DNA from: Planosporangium mesophilum
Lineage (GTDB): Bacteria; Actinomycetota; Actinomycetes; Mycobacteriales; Micromonosporaceae
Direction of reading: 5' to 3'
Assembly: GCF_016863255.1 (NCBI RefSeq)
Contig: NZ_BOON01000005.1
Span: 207,782 to 271,781 of the forward strand
Length of the DNA stretch: 64,000 bases
A program made the translations under genes and the position numbers. Within the stretch, counting starts at the first letter, position 1, and the number at the start of each line of letters is the position of its first letter. Of this stretch, positions 35,089 to 43,011 are shown piece after piece. The notes under the pieces were generated by a model. It made no database searches. It saw only the letters and a program-made list of their open reading frames with translations, and had not been told where the DNA came from.

Positions 35089-36929
35089 GCGTCGACCTCA
35101 AGGCCTGGCGAGGGGTCGCACCGGACGACGACGCCGAGCGTACGGCGGCGGAGGCCGCCGACGAGGCGTCGGTGGTACGGCTGCGCGCCAGAACCCGGCG
35201 GCTGCTCGGCTCGCTGCTGCGCCCGCACCGCCGCGCGCTCCGGGTGGTCGTGGCCCTGTTGCTGGCCCAGAACGCCGCCGCGATGGCCGGCCCGTACCTC
35301 GTCAAGCTCGGCATCGACCGGGGCATCCCGCCGCTGTCCGGCGGGCGGGACGACCCGACCGTACTCGTCGCGGTGGCGGTCGCGTTCGCCGTCGCCATCG
35401 TGACCGAGTTCGCGACCAAGCGCGGCTTCCTGGCGCTGTCCGGCAGGGTGGGCCAGGCCATCCTGCTCGACCTGCGGCGCCGGGTGTACGACCACTTCCA
35501 GCGGTTGAGCGTCGCGTTCCACGAGCGGTACACCTCCGGCCGGGTGGTGGCCCGGCTGACCAGCGACATGGACTCGATCAGCGAACTGCTCGACGGCGGG
35601 ATCGAGGACCTCGTCCTCGCCGGCCTGTCGGTGATCTCGGTGGCCGCCATCCTGCTCTGGCTCGACTGGCCGATGGCGCTGGTCACGATGGCGTCGTTCC
35701 CGTTCCTGCTGATCCTGTCCCGCTGGTTCCAGCGCGCCTCGGCGCGGGCCTACCGGCGTACCCGGGAGGCGGTCGCCCTGGTGATCGTCCACTTCGTCGA
35801 GTCGATGGGCGGCATGCGGGCCGTGCACGCGTTCCGGCGCGAGCCTCGCAACCAGGAGATCTTCGACGCGGTCAACGACGACTACCGGGCTGCCAACCTG
35901 ACGGCGAACCGCCTGATCGCGACCTACTCCCCCAGCATCAAGCTGGTCGGCAACGTGACGATCGCCGTGGTGCTCACCTACGGCGGCTACCGGGCCCTGC
36001 ACGGGCAGACCGAGGTCGGCGTACTCGCCGCGTTCCTGCTCTACCTGCGCCGGTTCTTCGAGCCGATGCAGGAGCTCAGCCAGTTCTACAACTCGTTGCA
36101 GTCGGCGACCGCCGCGCTGGAGAAGCTCGCCGGCGTCCTGGACGAACCCCCGTCCGTACCGGAGCCGGCCCGGCCCGAGCCGCTACCGGCGGCCCGCGGA
36201 GACCTGCGCCTGGACGGCGTACGGTTCGCCTACCGCGGTGAGCGGGTCGTACTCTCCCGGCTCGACCTGCACATCCCGTCCGGCCAGACGGTCGCGGTCG
36301 TCGGCGCGACGGGTGCCGGCAAGTCCACGATCGCCAAGCTGGTCGCCCGCTTCTACGACCCGAGCGAGGGTACGGTCACGCTCGACGGCGTCGACCTGCG
36401 CGACCTCACCGACGACGACCTGCGCCGGGCCGTGGTCATGGTGACCCAGGAGAACTTCCTGTTCTCCGGCACCGTCGCCGACAACATCCGGTTCGGCCGC
36501 CCGGACGCCGGCCGCCAGGAGGTCGAGGACGCGGCCCGCGCGATCGGCGCGGACGCGTTCATCCGGGCGCTCCCCGAGGGGTACGACACCGACGTCCGCA
36601 AACGGGGTGGGCGGCTCTCCGCCGGCCAGCGCCAACTCGTCGCGTTCGCCCGGGCGTTCCTGGCCGACCCGGCCGTGCTGATCCTCGACGAGGCAACGTC
36701 CTCTCTGGACATCCCGTCGGAGCGGCTGGTGCAGCGGGCGCTGCGAACGATCCTCGCCGACCGTACCGCCATCGTCATCGCCCACCGGCTGTCCACGGTG
36801 GAGATCGCCGACCGGGTGCTCGTCCTCGACGCCGGTCGAGTGGTCGAGGACGGGCCGCCGGACGGGCTGGTGGCAGACGGCGGCCGGTACGCGACGCTCC
36901 ACCAGGAATGGCGCGACAGCCTCGTCTAG
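35085..36929 (+). CDS. ABC exporter half-transporter, canonical catalytic site
   Basis: A 614-residue TMD-NBD protein with an extra roughly 45-residue cytoplasmic N-terminus before the first helix. The NBD has Walker A GATGAGKST (about 407-415), a non-standard signature LSAGQ (about 511), Walker B LILDEATSSLD with catalytic Glu, and AHRLST. Paired with the upstream half, its own Walker A/B faces the partner's LSGGQ, giving one active and one degenerate ATP site. Hydrophobic-compound or lipid export is the family default. Confidence 0.9.
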   Translation: MSVDLKAWRGVAPDDDAERTAAEAADEASVVRLRARTRRLLGSLLRPHRRALRVVVALLLAQNAAAMAGPYLVKLGIDRGIPPLSGGRDDPTVLVAVAVAFAVAIVTEFATKRGFLALSGRVGQAILLDLRRRVYDHFQRLSVAFHERYTSGRVVARLTSDMDSISELLDGGIEDLVLAGLSVISVAAILLWLDWPMALVTMASFPFLLILSRWFQRASARAYRRTREAVALVIVHFVESMGGMRAVHAFRREPRNQEIFDAVNDDYRAANLTANRLIATYSPSIKLVGNVTIAVVLTYGGYRALHGQTEVGVLAAFLLYLRRFFEPMQELSQFYNSLQSATAALEKLAGVLDEPPSVPEPARPEPLPAARGDLRLDGVRFAYRGERVVLSRLDLHIPSGQTVAVVGATGAGKSTIAKLVARFYDPSEGTVTLDGVDLRDLTDDDLRRAVVMVTQENFLFSGTVADNIRFGRPDAGRQEVEDAARAIGADAFIRALPEGYDTDVRKRGGRLSAGQRQLVAFARAFLADPAVLILDEATSSLDIPSERLVQRALRTILADRTAIVIAHRLSTVEIADRVLVLDAGRVVEDGPPDGLVADGGRYATLHQEWRDSLV

Positions 36930-36946
36930 ACCGGCACAACCCGCCT

Positions 36947-36985
36947 GAAGTCGTGGTCTCCGGTGACGACCGGGGCCACGACTTC
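36947..36985. terminator. Inverted repeat after the ABC exporter operon
   Basis: Arms 36947-36956 and 36976-36985 (GAAGTCGTGG and its complement) form a 10-bp stem with a 19-nt loop. AGTCGTGG is one base from the AGTTGTGG core of two other palindromes in the window. Confidence 0.55.
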
Positions 36986-37057
36986 CCGGACGTTGTGATG
37001 ACCTTGCCGATCTGCGCAGCCGCTCGTAATAGGGCGGCGCGGCGCGCCCGCCCTACT

Positions 37058-37063
37058 TAGCAT
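37058..37063 (+). promoter_or_regulatory. -10 box of a probable leaderless valS promoter
   Basis: TAGCAT is followed by 6 nt and the ATG of the valyl-tRNA synthetase gene. No Shine-Dalgarno sequence is present. I saw no T-box-type leader. Confidence 0.45.
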
Positions 37064-37069
37064 CGGTCC

Positions 37070-39580
37070 ATGACGGATACGGAGCGCACCGCGCGCCGCA
37101 TCCCCGAGCGTCCGACCCTGGACGGGCTCGAGGAGAAGTGGTCGCGCCGCTGGCAGGAGGAGGGTACGTACGCGTTCGACCGGTCGAGGAACCGGGCGGG
37201 CGTCTACGCGATCGACGCGCCTCCGCCGACCGTATCCGGCGCCCTGCACATGGGGCACGTCTTCTCGTACAGCCACACCGACATCGTGGCCCGCTTCCAG
37301 CGGATGCGGGGCAAGGCCGTGTTCTACCCGATGGGCTGGGACGACAACGGATTGCCGACCGAGCGGCGGGTGCAGAACCACTTCAAGGTCCGCTGCGACC
37401 CGGCGCTGCCCTACGACCCGGCGTTCATCCCGACCGGCGAGTGGACGCCGATCTCGCGGCGTAACTTCATCGAGCTGTGCGAGCGGATGACGGCCGAGGA
37501 CGAGCAGGCGTACGAGGCGATGTGGCGCCGGCTCGGCCTGTCGGTCGACTGGTCGTACCAGTACACGACGATCGGCCACGACGCCCGGGTGGCGAGCCAG
37601 CGGGCGTTCCTGCGCAACCTCGCCCGCGGTGAGGCGTACCTCACCGAGGCGCCGACGCTGTGGGACGTGACGTACCAGACCGCGGTGGCCCAGGCCGAGC
37701 TGGAGGACCGGCAACGACCGGGCGCCATGCACCGGCTACGGTTCGGCTCCGATGTCGAGATCGACACCACCCGGCCCGAGCTGCTGCCGGCCTGCGTCGC
37801 GCTGGTCTGCCACCCCGACGACGCCCGCTTCGCCGGCCTGGTCGGGCATACCGTGCGTACCCCGCTGTTCGGCGTGGAGGTGCCGGTCCACGCGCACCCG
37901 CTGGCGGACCCCGGAAAGGGTACGGGCATCGCCATGGTCTGCACGTTCGGCGACGTGACCGACGTGACCTGGTGGCGCGAGCTGAACCTGGAGACCCGTA
38001 CGGTCATCGGCCGGAACGGCCGGCTGCTGCCCGAGCCGCCAACCGGCGTGGACGCGGCCTCTTATGCGGAGCTGGCCGGCCGAACCATCGCCCAGGCCCG
38101 GCGGCGGATCGTGGAGCTGCTCACCGAGAGCGGCGACCTGGTCGGCCAGCCGGCCCCGATCACCCATCCGGTGAAGTTCTACGAGAAGGGTGACCTGCCG
38201 CTGGAGATCGTGACCTCGCGCCAGTGGTACATCGGCAACGGCGGCCGCGACCTCGCGCTGCGCGAGAAGCTGCTGGAACGCGGTGAGGAGCTGCGCTGGG
38301 TGCCCGAACACATGCACCACCGGTACGAGCACTGGGTGCGCGGCCTGACCGGGGACTGGCTGATCAGCCGGCAGCGCTTCTTCGGCGTGCCGATCCCGGT
38401 GTGGTACCCCGTGCGCGTCGACGGGTCGATCAGCTACGGGCGCCCGCTGACCCCGCCGGAGTGGCGGCTGCCGGTCGACCCCGCGTCCGAGCCGCCCGAG
38501 GGGTACGACGAGTGGCAGCGCGGGCGGCCGGGCGGCTTCGTCGCCGACCCGGACGTCATGGACACCTGGGCCACCTCGTCGCTGACCCCGCAGATCGCCG
38601 GTGGCTGGGAACGCGATCCGGACCTGTACGAGCGGGTGTTCCCGTTCGACCACCGGCCGCAGGCGCACGAGATCATCCGTACCTGGCTGTTCGCGACGGT
38701 GGTGCGCTCGCACCTGGAGGCCGGCTCGCTTCCCTGGCAGACGGCGGTGATCTCGGGCTGGATCCTGGACCCGGACCGAAAGAAGATGTCCAAGGCGTTC
38801 GACGCCAACCCGGCGCTGGAGACGCTGGAGCGGTACGGCTCGGACGCGGTGCGGTACTGGGCCGCCACCGGCCGCCCGGGCACCGACCTCACGTTCGACG
38901 AGGCGCAGATCCGCATCGGCCGGCGGCTGGCGACGAAGCTGCTCAACGCGTCGCGGTTCGTACTCGGCCTGGGTGCCGCCTCGGCGCTGCGCGACGGCGT
39001 CGCGGCCGTGACCGAGCCGCTGGACCGGTCGCTGCTCGCGTACCTCGCGACGACGGTCGAGTCGGCGACGGCAGCCCTGGACGGGTACGACCACACGGGA
39101 GCCCTCACGGCCGCCGAGCGCTTCTTCTGGGTGTTCTGCGACGACTACATCGAACTGGTGAAGGAGCGCGCGTACGCCGGGTCGCCGTCGGCGCGGGCCA
39201 CCCTCGCGCTCGCGCTGTCGGTGCAGTTGCGGCTGTTCGCGCCGGTCCTGCCGTACGTGACGGAGGAGGTCTGGTCGTGGTGGCGGTACGGCTCGGTGCA
39301 CCGGGCGCCGTGGCCGTCGGCGCGGGAACTGACCGACGCCGTGGGTGACCGCGACGTGCTCACCGTCACCAGCGCGGCGCTGCATCAGGTGCGCCGGGCC
39401 AAGTCGGACAGGCGCATGTCGATGAAGACGGCGGTACCGCTGGCCGAGGTGCTGGGCCCGGCGAGCCAGCTGGACCTGTTGGCGCTGGCCGAGGCGGACC
39501 TGCGTGCGGCCGGCGGGATCGGCCGGGTCGACCTGCTGCCCGGGCGTACCGACGAGCTCGTGGTCGCCTGCGCATTTTGA
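37070..39580 (+). CDS. valS: Valine--tRNA ligase with variant KMSKS loop
   Basis: An 836-residue class I synthetase. The N-terminal APPPTVSGALHMGHVFSYSHTD holds the HIGH motif as HMGH (about 60-63), and GWDDNGLPTERRVQN is typical of the ValRS type common in actinomycetes. The editing domain spans about 180-350. The signature lysine loop reads KKMSKAFDANPAL (KMSKA at about 572-576), whereas the usual form is KMSKSKGNVVTP. The key Lys residues are kept, but the Ser, the GN pair and one residue of length are lost. The anticodon-binding domain and C-terminal end are complete. Confidence 0.85.
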   Translation: MTDTERTARRIPERPTLDGLEEKWSRRWQEEGTYAFDRSRNRAGVYAIDAPPPTVSGALHMGHVFSYSHTDIVARFQRMRGKAVFYPMGWDDNGLPTERRVQNHFKVRCDPALPYDPAFIPTGEWTPISRRNFIELCERMTAEDEQAYEAMWRRLGLSVDWSYQYTTIGHDARVASQRAFLRNLARGEAYLTEAPTLWDVTYQTAVAQAELEDRQRPGAMHRLRFGSDVEIDTTRPELLPACVALVCHPDDARFAGLVGHTVRTPLFGVEVPVHAHPLADPGKGTGIAMVCTFGDVTDVTWWRELNLETRTVIGRNGRLLPEPPTGVDAASYAELAGRTIAQARRRIVELLTESGDLVGQPAPITHPVKFYEKGDLPLEIVTSRQWYIGNGGRDLALREKLLERGEELRWVPEHMHHRYEHWVRGLTGDWLISRQRFFGVPIPVWYPVRVDGSISYGRPLTPPEWRLPVDPASEPPEGYDEWQRGRPGGFVADPDVMDTWATSSLTPQIAGGWERDPDLYERVFPFDHRPQAHEIIRTWLFATVVRSHLEAGSLPWQTAVISGWILDPDRKKMSKAFDANPALETLERYGSDAVRYWAATGRPGTDLTFDEAQIRIGRRLATKLLNASRFVLGLGAASALRDGVAAVTEPLDRSLLAYLATTVESATAALDGYDHTGALTAAERFFWVFCDDYIELVKERAYAGSPSARATLALALSVQLRLFAPVLPYVTEEVWSWWRYGSVHRAPWPSARELTDAVGDRDVLTVTSAALHQVRRAKSDRRMSMKTAVPLAEVLGPASQLDLLALAEADLRAAGGIGRVDLLPGRTDELVVACAF

Positions 39581-39593
39581 ACGTATCGGTTGA

Positions 39594-39632
39594 CATGGCC
39601 GTGACCGGCCCCGCTCTCCGGTCACGGCCATG
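39594..39632. terminator. Perfect palindrome after valS
   Basis: Arms 39594-39608 and 39618-39632 form a perfect 15-bp stem (CATGGCCGTGACCGG and its complement) with a 9-nt loop. It lies 14 bp after the valS stop and 17 bp before the next -10 box. Confidence 0.75.
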
Positions 39633-39648
39633 GGCAACATCGGCCCGG

Positions 39649-39654
39649 TATAGT
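39649..39654 (+). promoter_or_regulatory. -10 box TATAGT of a probable leaderless gtrA-like promoter
   Basis: TATAGT, close to the consensus TATAAT, is followed by 7 nt and the GTG of the GtrA-like gene. It is the strongest -10 element seen in the window. Confidence 0.5.
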
Positions 39655-39661
39655 CCGTCCG

Positions 39662-40282
39662 GTGTCCCTGGTCGATCGCGTGCTGGCCGTCGTGCCGCAA
39701 CCGTTTCGTTCGATACTGATCAAGCGCCGCGAGTCCGTTAAGTTCCTCATGGTCGGCGGCTTCTGTTACGTGCTCGCCGTATTGATCAACTATGGGTTGA
39801 AGTTCACGGTGCTGCCCCACCGGCCCGTCACGGCCCTGACGATCGCCACCGTGATCACCGCGATCATCTCCTACTTCCTCAACCGCGAGTGGTCGTTCCG
39901 GACCCGTGGTGGCCGCCGCCGCCACCACGAGGCCACACTGTTCTTCCTGATCAGCGCGGTCGCGGTGGGGTTGACCGACATTCCGTTGCTGATGTCGCGC
40001 TACGTGTTCGACCTGAAGGTGCCGACGGTCTCGCGACCCGTTCAGGAACTGTCCGACTTCGTCTTCGGCATGATCCTGGGCACGCTGCTCGGCATGGTCT
40101 TCCGCCTGTGGGCGTTCCGCCGGTGGGTGTTCCCGCACGAGAACGTACGGCCCGACCGGGTCGGCCGCGCGTCGGCCCCGGGGAACGGCGACACCCGCGT
40201 CACCGGTCACCCGGTTCCGGCCGACTCCGCCGTCTCCGCCCGGCCCGGCGGCGCCCGGGACTCGGACACCGCCTCCTCATAG
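39662..40282 (+). CDS. GtrA-like family membrane protein
   Basis: A 206-residue protein with the four-helix GtrA fold: about 26-47, 52-74 (ATVITAIISYFLNREWSF), 89-109 and 128-152 (DFVFGMILGTLLGMVFRLWAFRRWVF). GtrA proteins are thought to flip or bind polyprenyl-phosphate-linked sugars for cell-wall or teichoic glycosylation. The last 50 residues are a hydrophilic Pro/Ala/Asp tail. Two more GtrA-like genes lie at 58699-59899. Its end overlaps the end of the convergent gene by 6 bp. Confidence 0.85.
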   Translation: MSLVDRVLAVVPQPFRSILIKRRESVKFLMVGGFCYVLAVLINYGLKFTVLPHRPVTALTIATVITAIISYFLNREWSFRTRGGRRRHHEATLFFLISAVAVGLTDIPLLMSRYVFDLKVPTVSRPVQELSDFVFGMILGTLLGMVFRLWAFRRWVFPHENVRPDRVGRASAPGNGDTRVTGHPVPADSAVSARPGGARDSDTASS

Positions 40283-40861
40283 CGAGTTCAGCGCCAGTCG
40301 CAGCAGCCCGCTGCCGGCCGTCGGCCCCTGCTCCACCTCGCGCCGCAGCGCCTCGACGCCTACCCGGCGCTCCCGGACCACCTCTTCCACCATCGCCCGG
40401 ATCGCGGCGAGGTCGTGGCACCACCGGCCGGCGTCGGCCACGGCCCGGCTCAGCGAACAGGTCCGGATCGGCGGCGCCACCTCGTCGCCCGGATCGGGCC
40501 GCCGGGTGCGGTGCACCCGTACGAACTCGACCGACCGGACCTGACGGGCGTGCGGCACGAGTACCCGTACCGCCGGGTCGGCGGGCAGGCTCCGGACGCC
40601 GTGGACCTGGAGCGCCACCCGGCCGGTGAGCGCGGCTCCGCGACCGGCGTAGAGGCAGGCGGCGATCCAGCGCTGGCGAGGGCTGAGCGGGTCGCCGAAC
40701 GAGGCGTACACCGACGGCAGCACCTCACGCCAGGCGCCGGTATCCAGCCGCCAGCGCAGCCCGGCGCGGGTGACGCCGAGCAGGGTCAACTGGTCGTGGC
40801 GGACGAGACCGTCCTGTGTCAGCAGCACAATCGACTGTGCGCCGCCTCGGTGGCGGCGCAC
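40277..40861 (-). CDS. AbiEi-like winged-helix protein, apparently lacking its C-terminal nuclease domain
   Basis: A 194-residue protein. The N-terminus (DQLTLLGVTRAGLRWRLDTGAWREVLPSVY) matches the winged-helix start of AbiEi-type/DUF559-associated proteins of actinomycetes. RQRWIAACLYAGRGAALTGRVALQVHGVRSLP is the usual second block. Relatives normally continue for about 100 residues into a Vsr-like DUF559 nuclease, which is absent here: the frame ends SGLLRLALNSL. It may be a truncated, inactive gene or a stand-alone regulator. No AbiEii-type toxin partner is adjacent. The start is a GTG, either 40861 or 40828. Confidence 0.55.
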   Translation of the reverse strand: MRRHRGGAQSIVLLTQDGLVRHDQLTLLGVTRAGLRWRLDTGAWREVLPSVYASFGDPLSPRQRWIAACLYAGRGAALTGRVALQVHGVRSLPADPAVRVLVPHARQVRSVEFVRVHRTRRPDPGDEVAPPIRTCSLSRAVADAGRWCHDLAAIRAMVEEVVRERRVGVEALRREVEQGPTAGSGLLRLALNSL

Positions 40862-40922
40862 AACACCGAATCCGCAGCTGTGGACAACTACCGGCAGACG
40901 TCGTCAGAACCGGCAGGCGTCG

Positions 40923-41657
40923 TCAGAAGTCGCCGCCGAAGTCCCCACCGAAATCGCCACCGCCCCAGTCACCGCCGAAGTCGCCACCGCCCCAGTCACC
41001 GCCGCCGCCGTCGCCGCCCCAGTCACCGCCGCCGCCGTCGCCACCGCCGGGGTCCCAGCCGTGCTGGTCGGCGTAGTCGAGGCCCTGCTCGAAGCCGGGG
41101 TCGGCAAAGGCCGGGCTGAACAGTGCGTCGAAGAGCAGCATCGAGCCGACGGCTCCGGCCCCTGCGGCCAGTGCGGTCTTCCACAGCGGCTGGGAGTACC
41201 AGCCGGAGGGCACCGGCCGGCCGCCGACCATGCCGCCGGGGTAGTAGTACGGCGTGTCGCTGCCCGGCCGCGGGCCGGCCTTGATGTGCTGGCCCTGCAC
41301 CTCCACCTCGCGCTCCCTGGTGAGCGCCCCGGCGGCGCGCTGGCCGGCCAGCGGCGGAAGCTCGGGTCCGGGGTCGAGCCCCAACGCGGTCCGGGCACCA
41401 CGCACGTAGGCCAGGCCTTCCAGGGCGGTCTCCCGGGCCAGCTCGTACTGCTTCGGGCTGGTGGCCCGGTCGAGCTGTGCCCCGGCCGCGTTGTACCGCT
41501 CCCCCGCGTCGACCAGGGCCTGCTTGGCTGCCGGGTCGTCACCGCCGGAGAGGTTCATGACCTGGCCACCGAGCCGCTCGTACCAGCGCAGGGCCTCCTC
41601 CCGCGCGTCCGCGAGCTCCCGCTCGCGCCGCTTACGTCCGAAAAACGAGAAAACCAC
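40923..41657 (-). CDS. Hypothetical protein with Gly/Asp/Trp repeat C-terminus
   Basis: A 244-residue protein. The first 110 residues are charged and helical (RRERELADAREEALRWYERL), followed by a short hydrophobic helix at about 167-185 (LWKTALAAGAGAVGSMLLF). From about residue 205 to the end the sequence is a tandem array of GGGDW/GGDF units (for example GGDWGGGDFGGD). The N-terminus looks cytoplasmic. The repeat tail may be a flexible or assembly-prone module. Similar Gly-Asp tails occur in uncharacterised actinobacterial proteins. It is divergent from rmuC. Confidence 0.65.
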   Translation of the reverse strand: MVFSFFGRKRRERELADAREEALRWYERLGGQVMNLSGGDDPAAKQALVDAGERYNAAGAQLDRATSPKQYELARETALEGLAYVRGARTALGLDPGPELPPLAGQRAAGALTREREVEVQGQHIKAGPRPGSDTPYYYPGGMVGGRPVPSGWYSQPLWKTALAAGAGAVGSMLLFDALFSPAFADPGFEQGLDYADQHGWDPGGGDGGGGDWGGDGGGGDWGGGDFGGDWGGGDFGGDFGGDF

Positions 41658-41732
41658 GAGGAACCCCCATTACGCCGAGGACTCGACTATCAGTTAGACG
41701 TTACCTACCCGTGTCTCGTACACGAGTACGGC

Positions 41733-42914
41733 ATGCTAACGATCGTGGCGCTTCTCCTTCTCATCGTCGGCCTGCTCGTCGGTGCCGCCCTCGGCTGGCT
41801 GGCGGCCCGTAACCGATCCGCGGCGGACATCGCGCGGCTGGACGCCACGCTGCGCGCCACCAAGGAGGGCGAGGCGCGGCTGGAGCAGTCGCTGCGGGCG
41901 CTCAGCTTCGAGGCGAGCGCGCAGACCCAGGACGCGGTGGCGGACGCGGTCGCCCCGCTGCGGGAGGCGCTGCTGCGGTACGAGCAGCGCGTGGCCGAGC
42001 TGGAGCGGGACCGGGTCGGCGCGTACGAGGCCCTGCGCCAGCAGGTACGGGGCATGTCCGAGGTCTCCAGCGAACTGCGTACCGAGACCCGGCAGCTGGT
42101 GGCCGCGCTGCGGGCGCCGCAGGTGCGTGGCCGCTGGGGTGAGCACCAGCTCCGCCGCATCGTGGAGGCCGCCGGGATGCTGGGGCACTGCGACTTCTCC
42201 GAGCAGGTCGCCGGCGTCACCGACGCCGGTGGGGTCCGCCCCGACCTGGTGGTACGCCTGCACGGCGGCCGGCACGTGGTCGTGGACGCCAAGGCGCCGT
42301 TCGAGGCGTACCTGTCCGCGATGGAGGCGCGCGACGACGCGATCCGCAACGGTCACCTCGCCGCGCACGCCAAGCACGTACGGGCCCACATCGACAGCCT
42401 GTCTGCCAAGGCCTACTGGTCGGCGTTCGAGCAGGCGCCCGAGTTCGTGGTGCTGTTCATGCCCGCCGACCCGTTCCTCGACGTCGCCCTCCAGCGCGAC
42501 CCGGCCCTGCTGGAGTACGCCTTCGCACGCAACGTCGTGCTGGCCACGCCGGCGACGCTGGTCGCGCTGCTGCGCACGATCGCGTACGCGTGGCGCCAGG
42601 ATTCCCTGGCCCGCAACGCGGTCGCCGTACACACCCTGGGCAAGGAGCTGTACGCGCGGCTGTCGACCATGGGCGACCATCTCGCGAAGGTCGGCACCTC
42701 GCTGTCGGGCGCGGTGACCGCCTACAACAAGGCGATCGGATCGCTCGAGGCACGGGTACTGGTCAGCGCGCGGCGCCTCGGTGACCTGGGCGTCTCCGCC
42801 GAGGAGCTGAACGCCCCGGCCCAGGTCGAGGTCGCGCCCCGCCAGTTGCAGGCACCGGAGCTGGTCGACAGCGAGTACGCGTCACTGCTCTCTCAAGATC
42901 CGCGCAATATGTGA
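41733..42914 (+). CDS. rmuC: DNA recombination protein RmuC
   Basis: A 393-residue protein with an N-terminal membrane anchor (about 3-20, LTIVALLLLIVGLLVGAALG), a coiled coil (about 25-110) and the RmuC PD-(D/E)XK-like domain. The latter includes RGRWGEHQLRRIVEAAGM, RPDLVVRLHGG and VVDAKAPFEAY (catalytic Asp and Lys). RmuC is a predicted nuclease that limits inverted-repeat recombination. Start at the ATG at 41733; the large upstream extension of the frame is antisense to the previous gene. The last codons lie within a long palindrome. Confidence 0.9.
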   Translation: MLTIVALLLLIVGLLVGAALGWLAARNRSAADIARLDATLRATKEGEARLEQSLRALSFEASAQTQDAVADAVAPLREALLRYEQRVAELERDRVGAYEALRQQVRGMSEVSSELRTETRQLVAALRAPQVRGRWGEHQLRRIVEAAGMLGHCDFSEQVAGVTDAGGVRPDLVVRLHGGRHVVVDAKAPFEAYLSAMEARDDAIRNGHLAAHAKHVRAHIDSLSAKAYWSAFEQAPEFVVLFMPADPFLDVALQRDPALLEYAFARNVVLATPATLVALLRTIAYAWRQDSLARNAVAVHTLGKELYARLSTMGDHLAKVGTSLSGAVTAYNKAIGSLEARVLVSARRLGDLGVSAEELNAPAQVEVAPRQLQAPELVDSEYASLLSQDPRNM

Positions 42915-43003
42915 GCCGTTGCTGCCTCGGCGCTCCGAAGCAGCAACGAGCGCGACATTGCGGATCGTGCGACGGCGACGGGCGAGCGCGCGGATCTTGA
43001 GAG
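42890..43003. repeat. 114-bp nested palindromic element between rmuC and ispH
   Basis: The outer arms 42890-42905 and 42988-43003 are a perfect 16-bp inverted repeat (CTCTCAAGATCCGCGC and its complement). Inside, GATCCGC-GCAAT pairs approximately with ATTGCGGATC. The centre holds CGTTGCTGC / GCAGCAACG (9-bp arms, 42918-42948). Several alternative stems can form. It overlaps the end of rmuC and lies between convergent genes, so a bidirectional terminator is likely. The size exceeds what a terminator needs. Confidence 0.65.
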
Positions 43004-43011
43004 ACGGGCGA

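Noticed and set aside
41700..41732. SOS/LexA box upstream of rmuC
   Set aside because: CTCGTACACGAG is a short palindrome but does not match the actinobacterial GAAC-N4-GTTC consensus.
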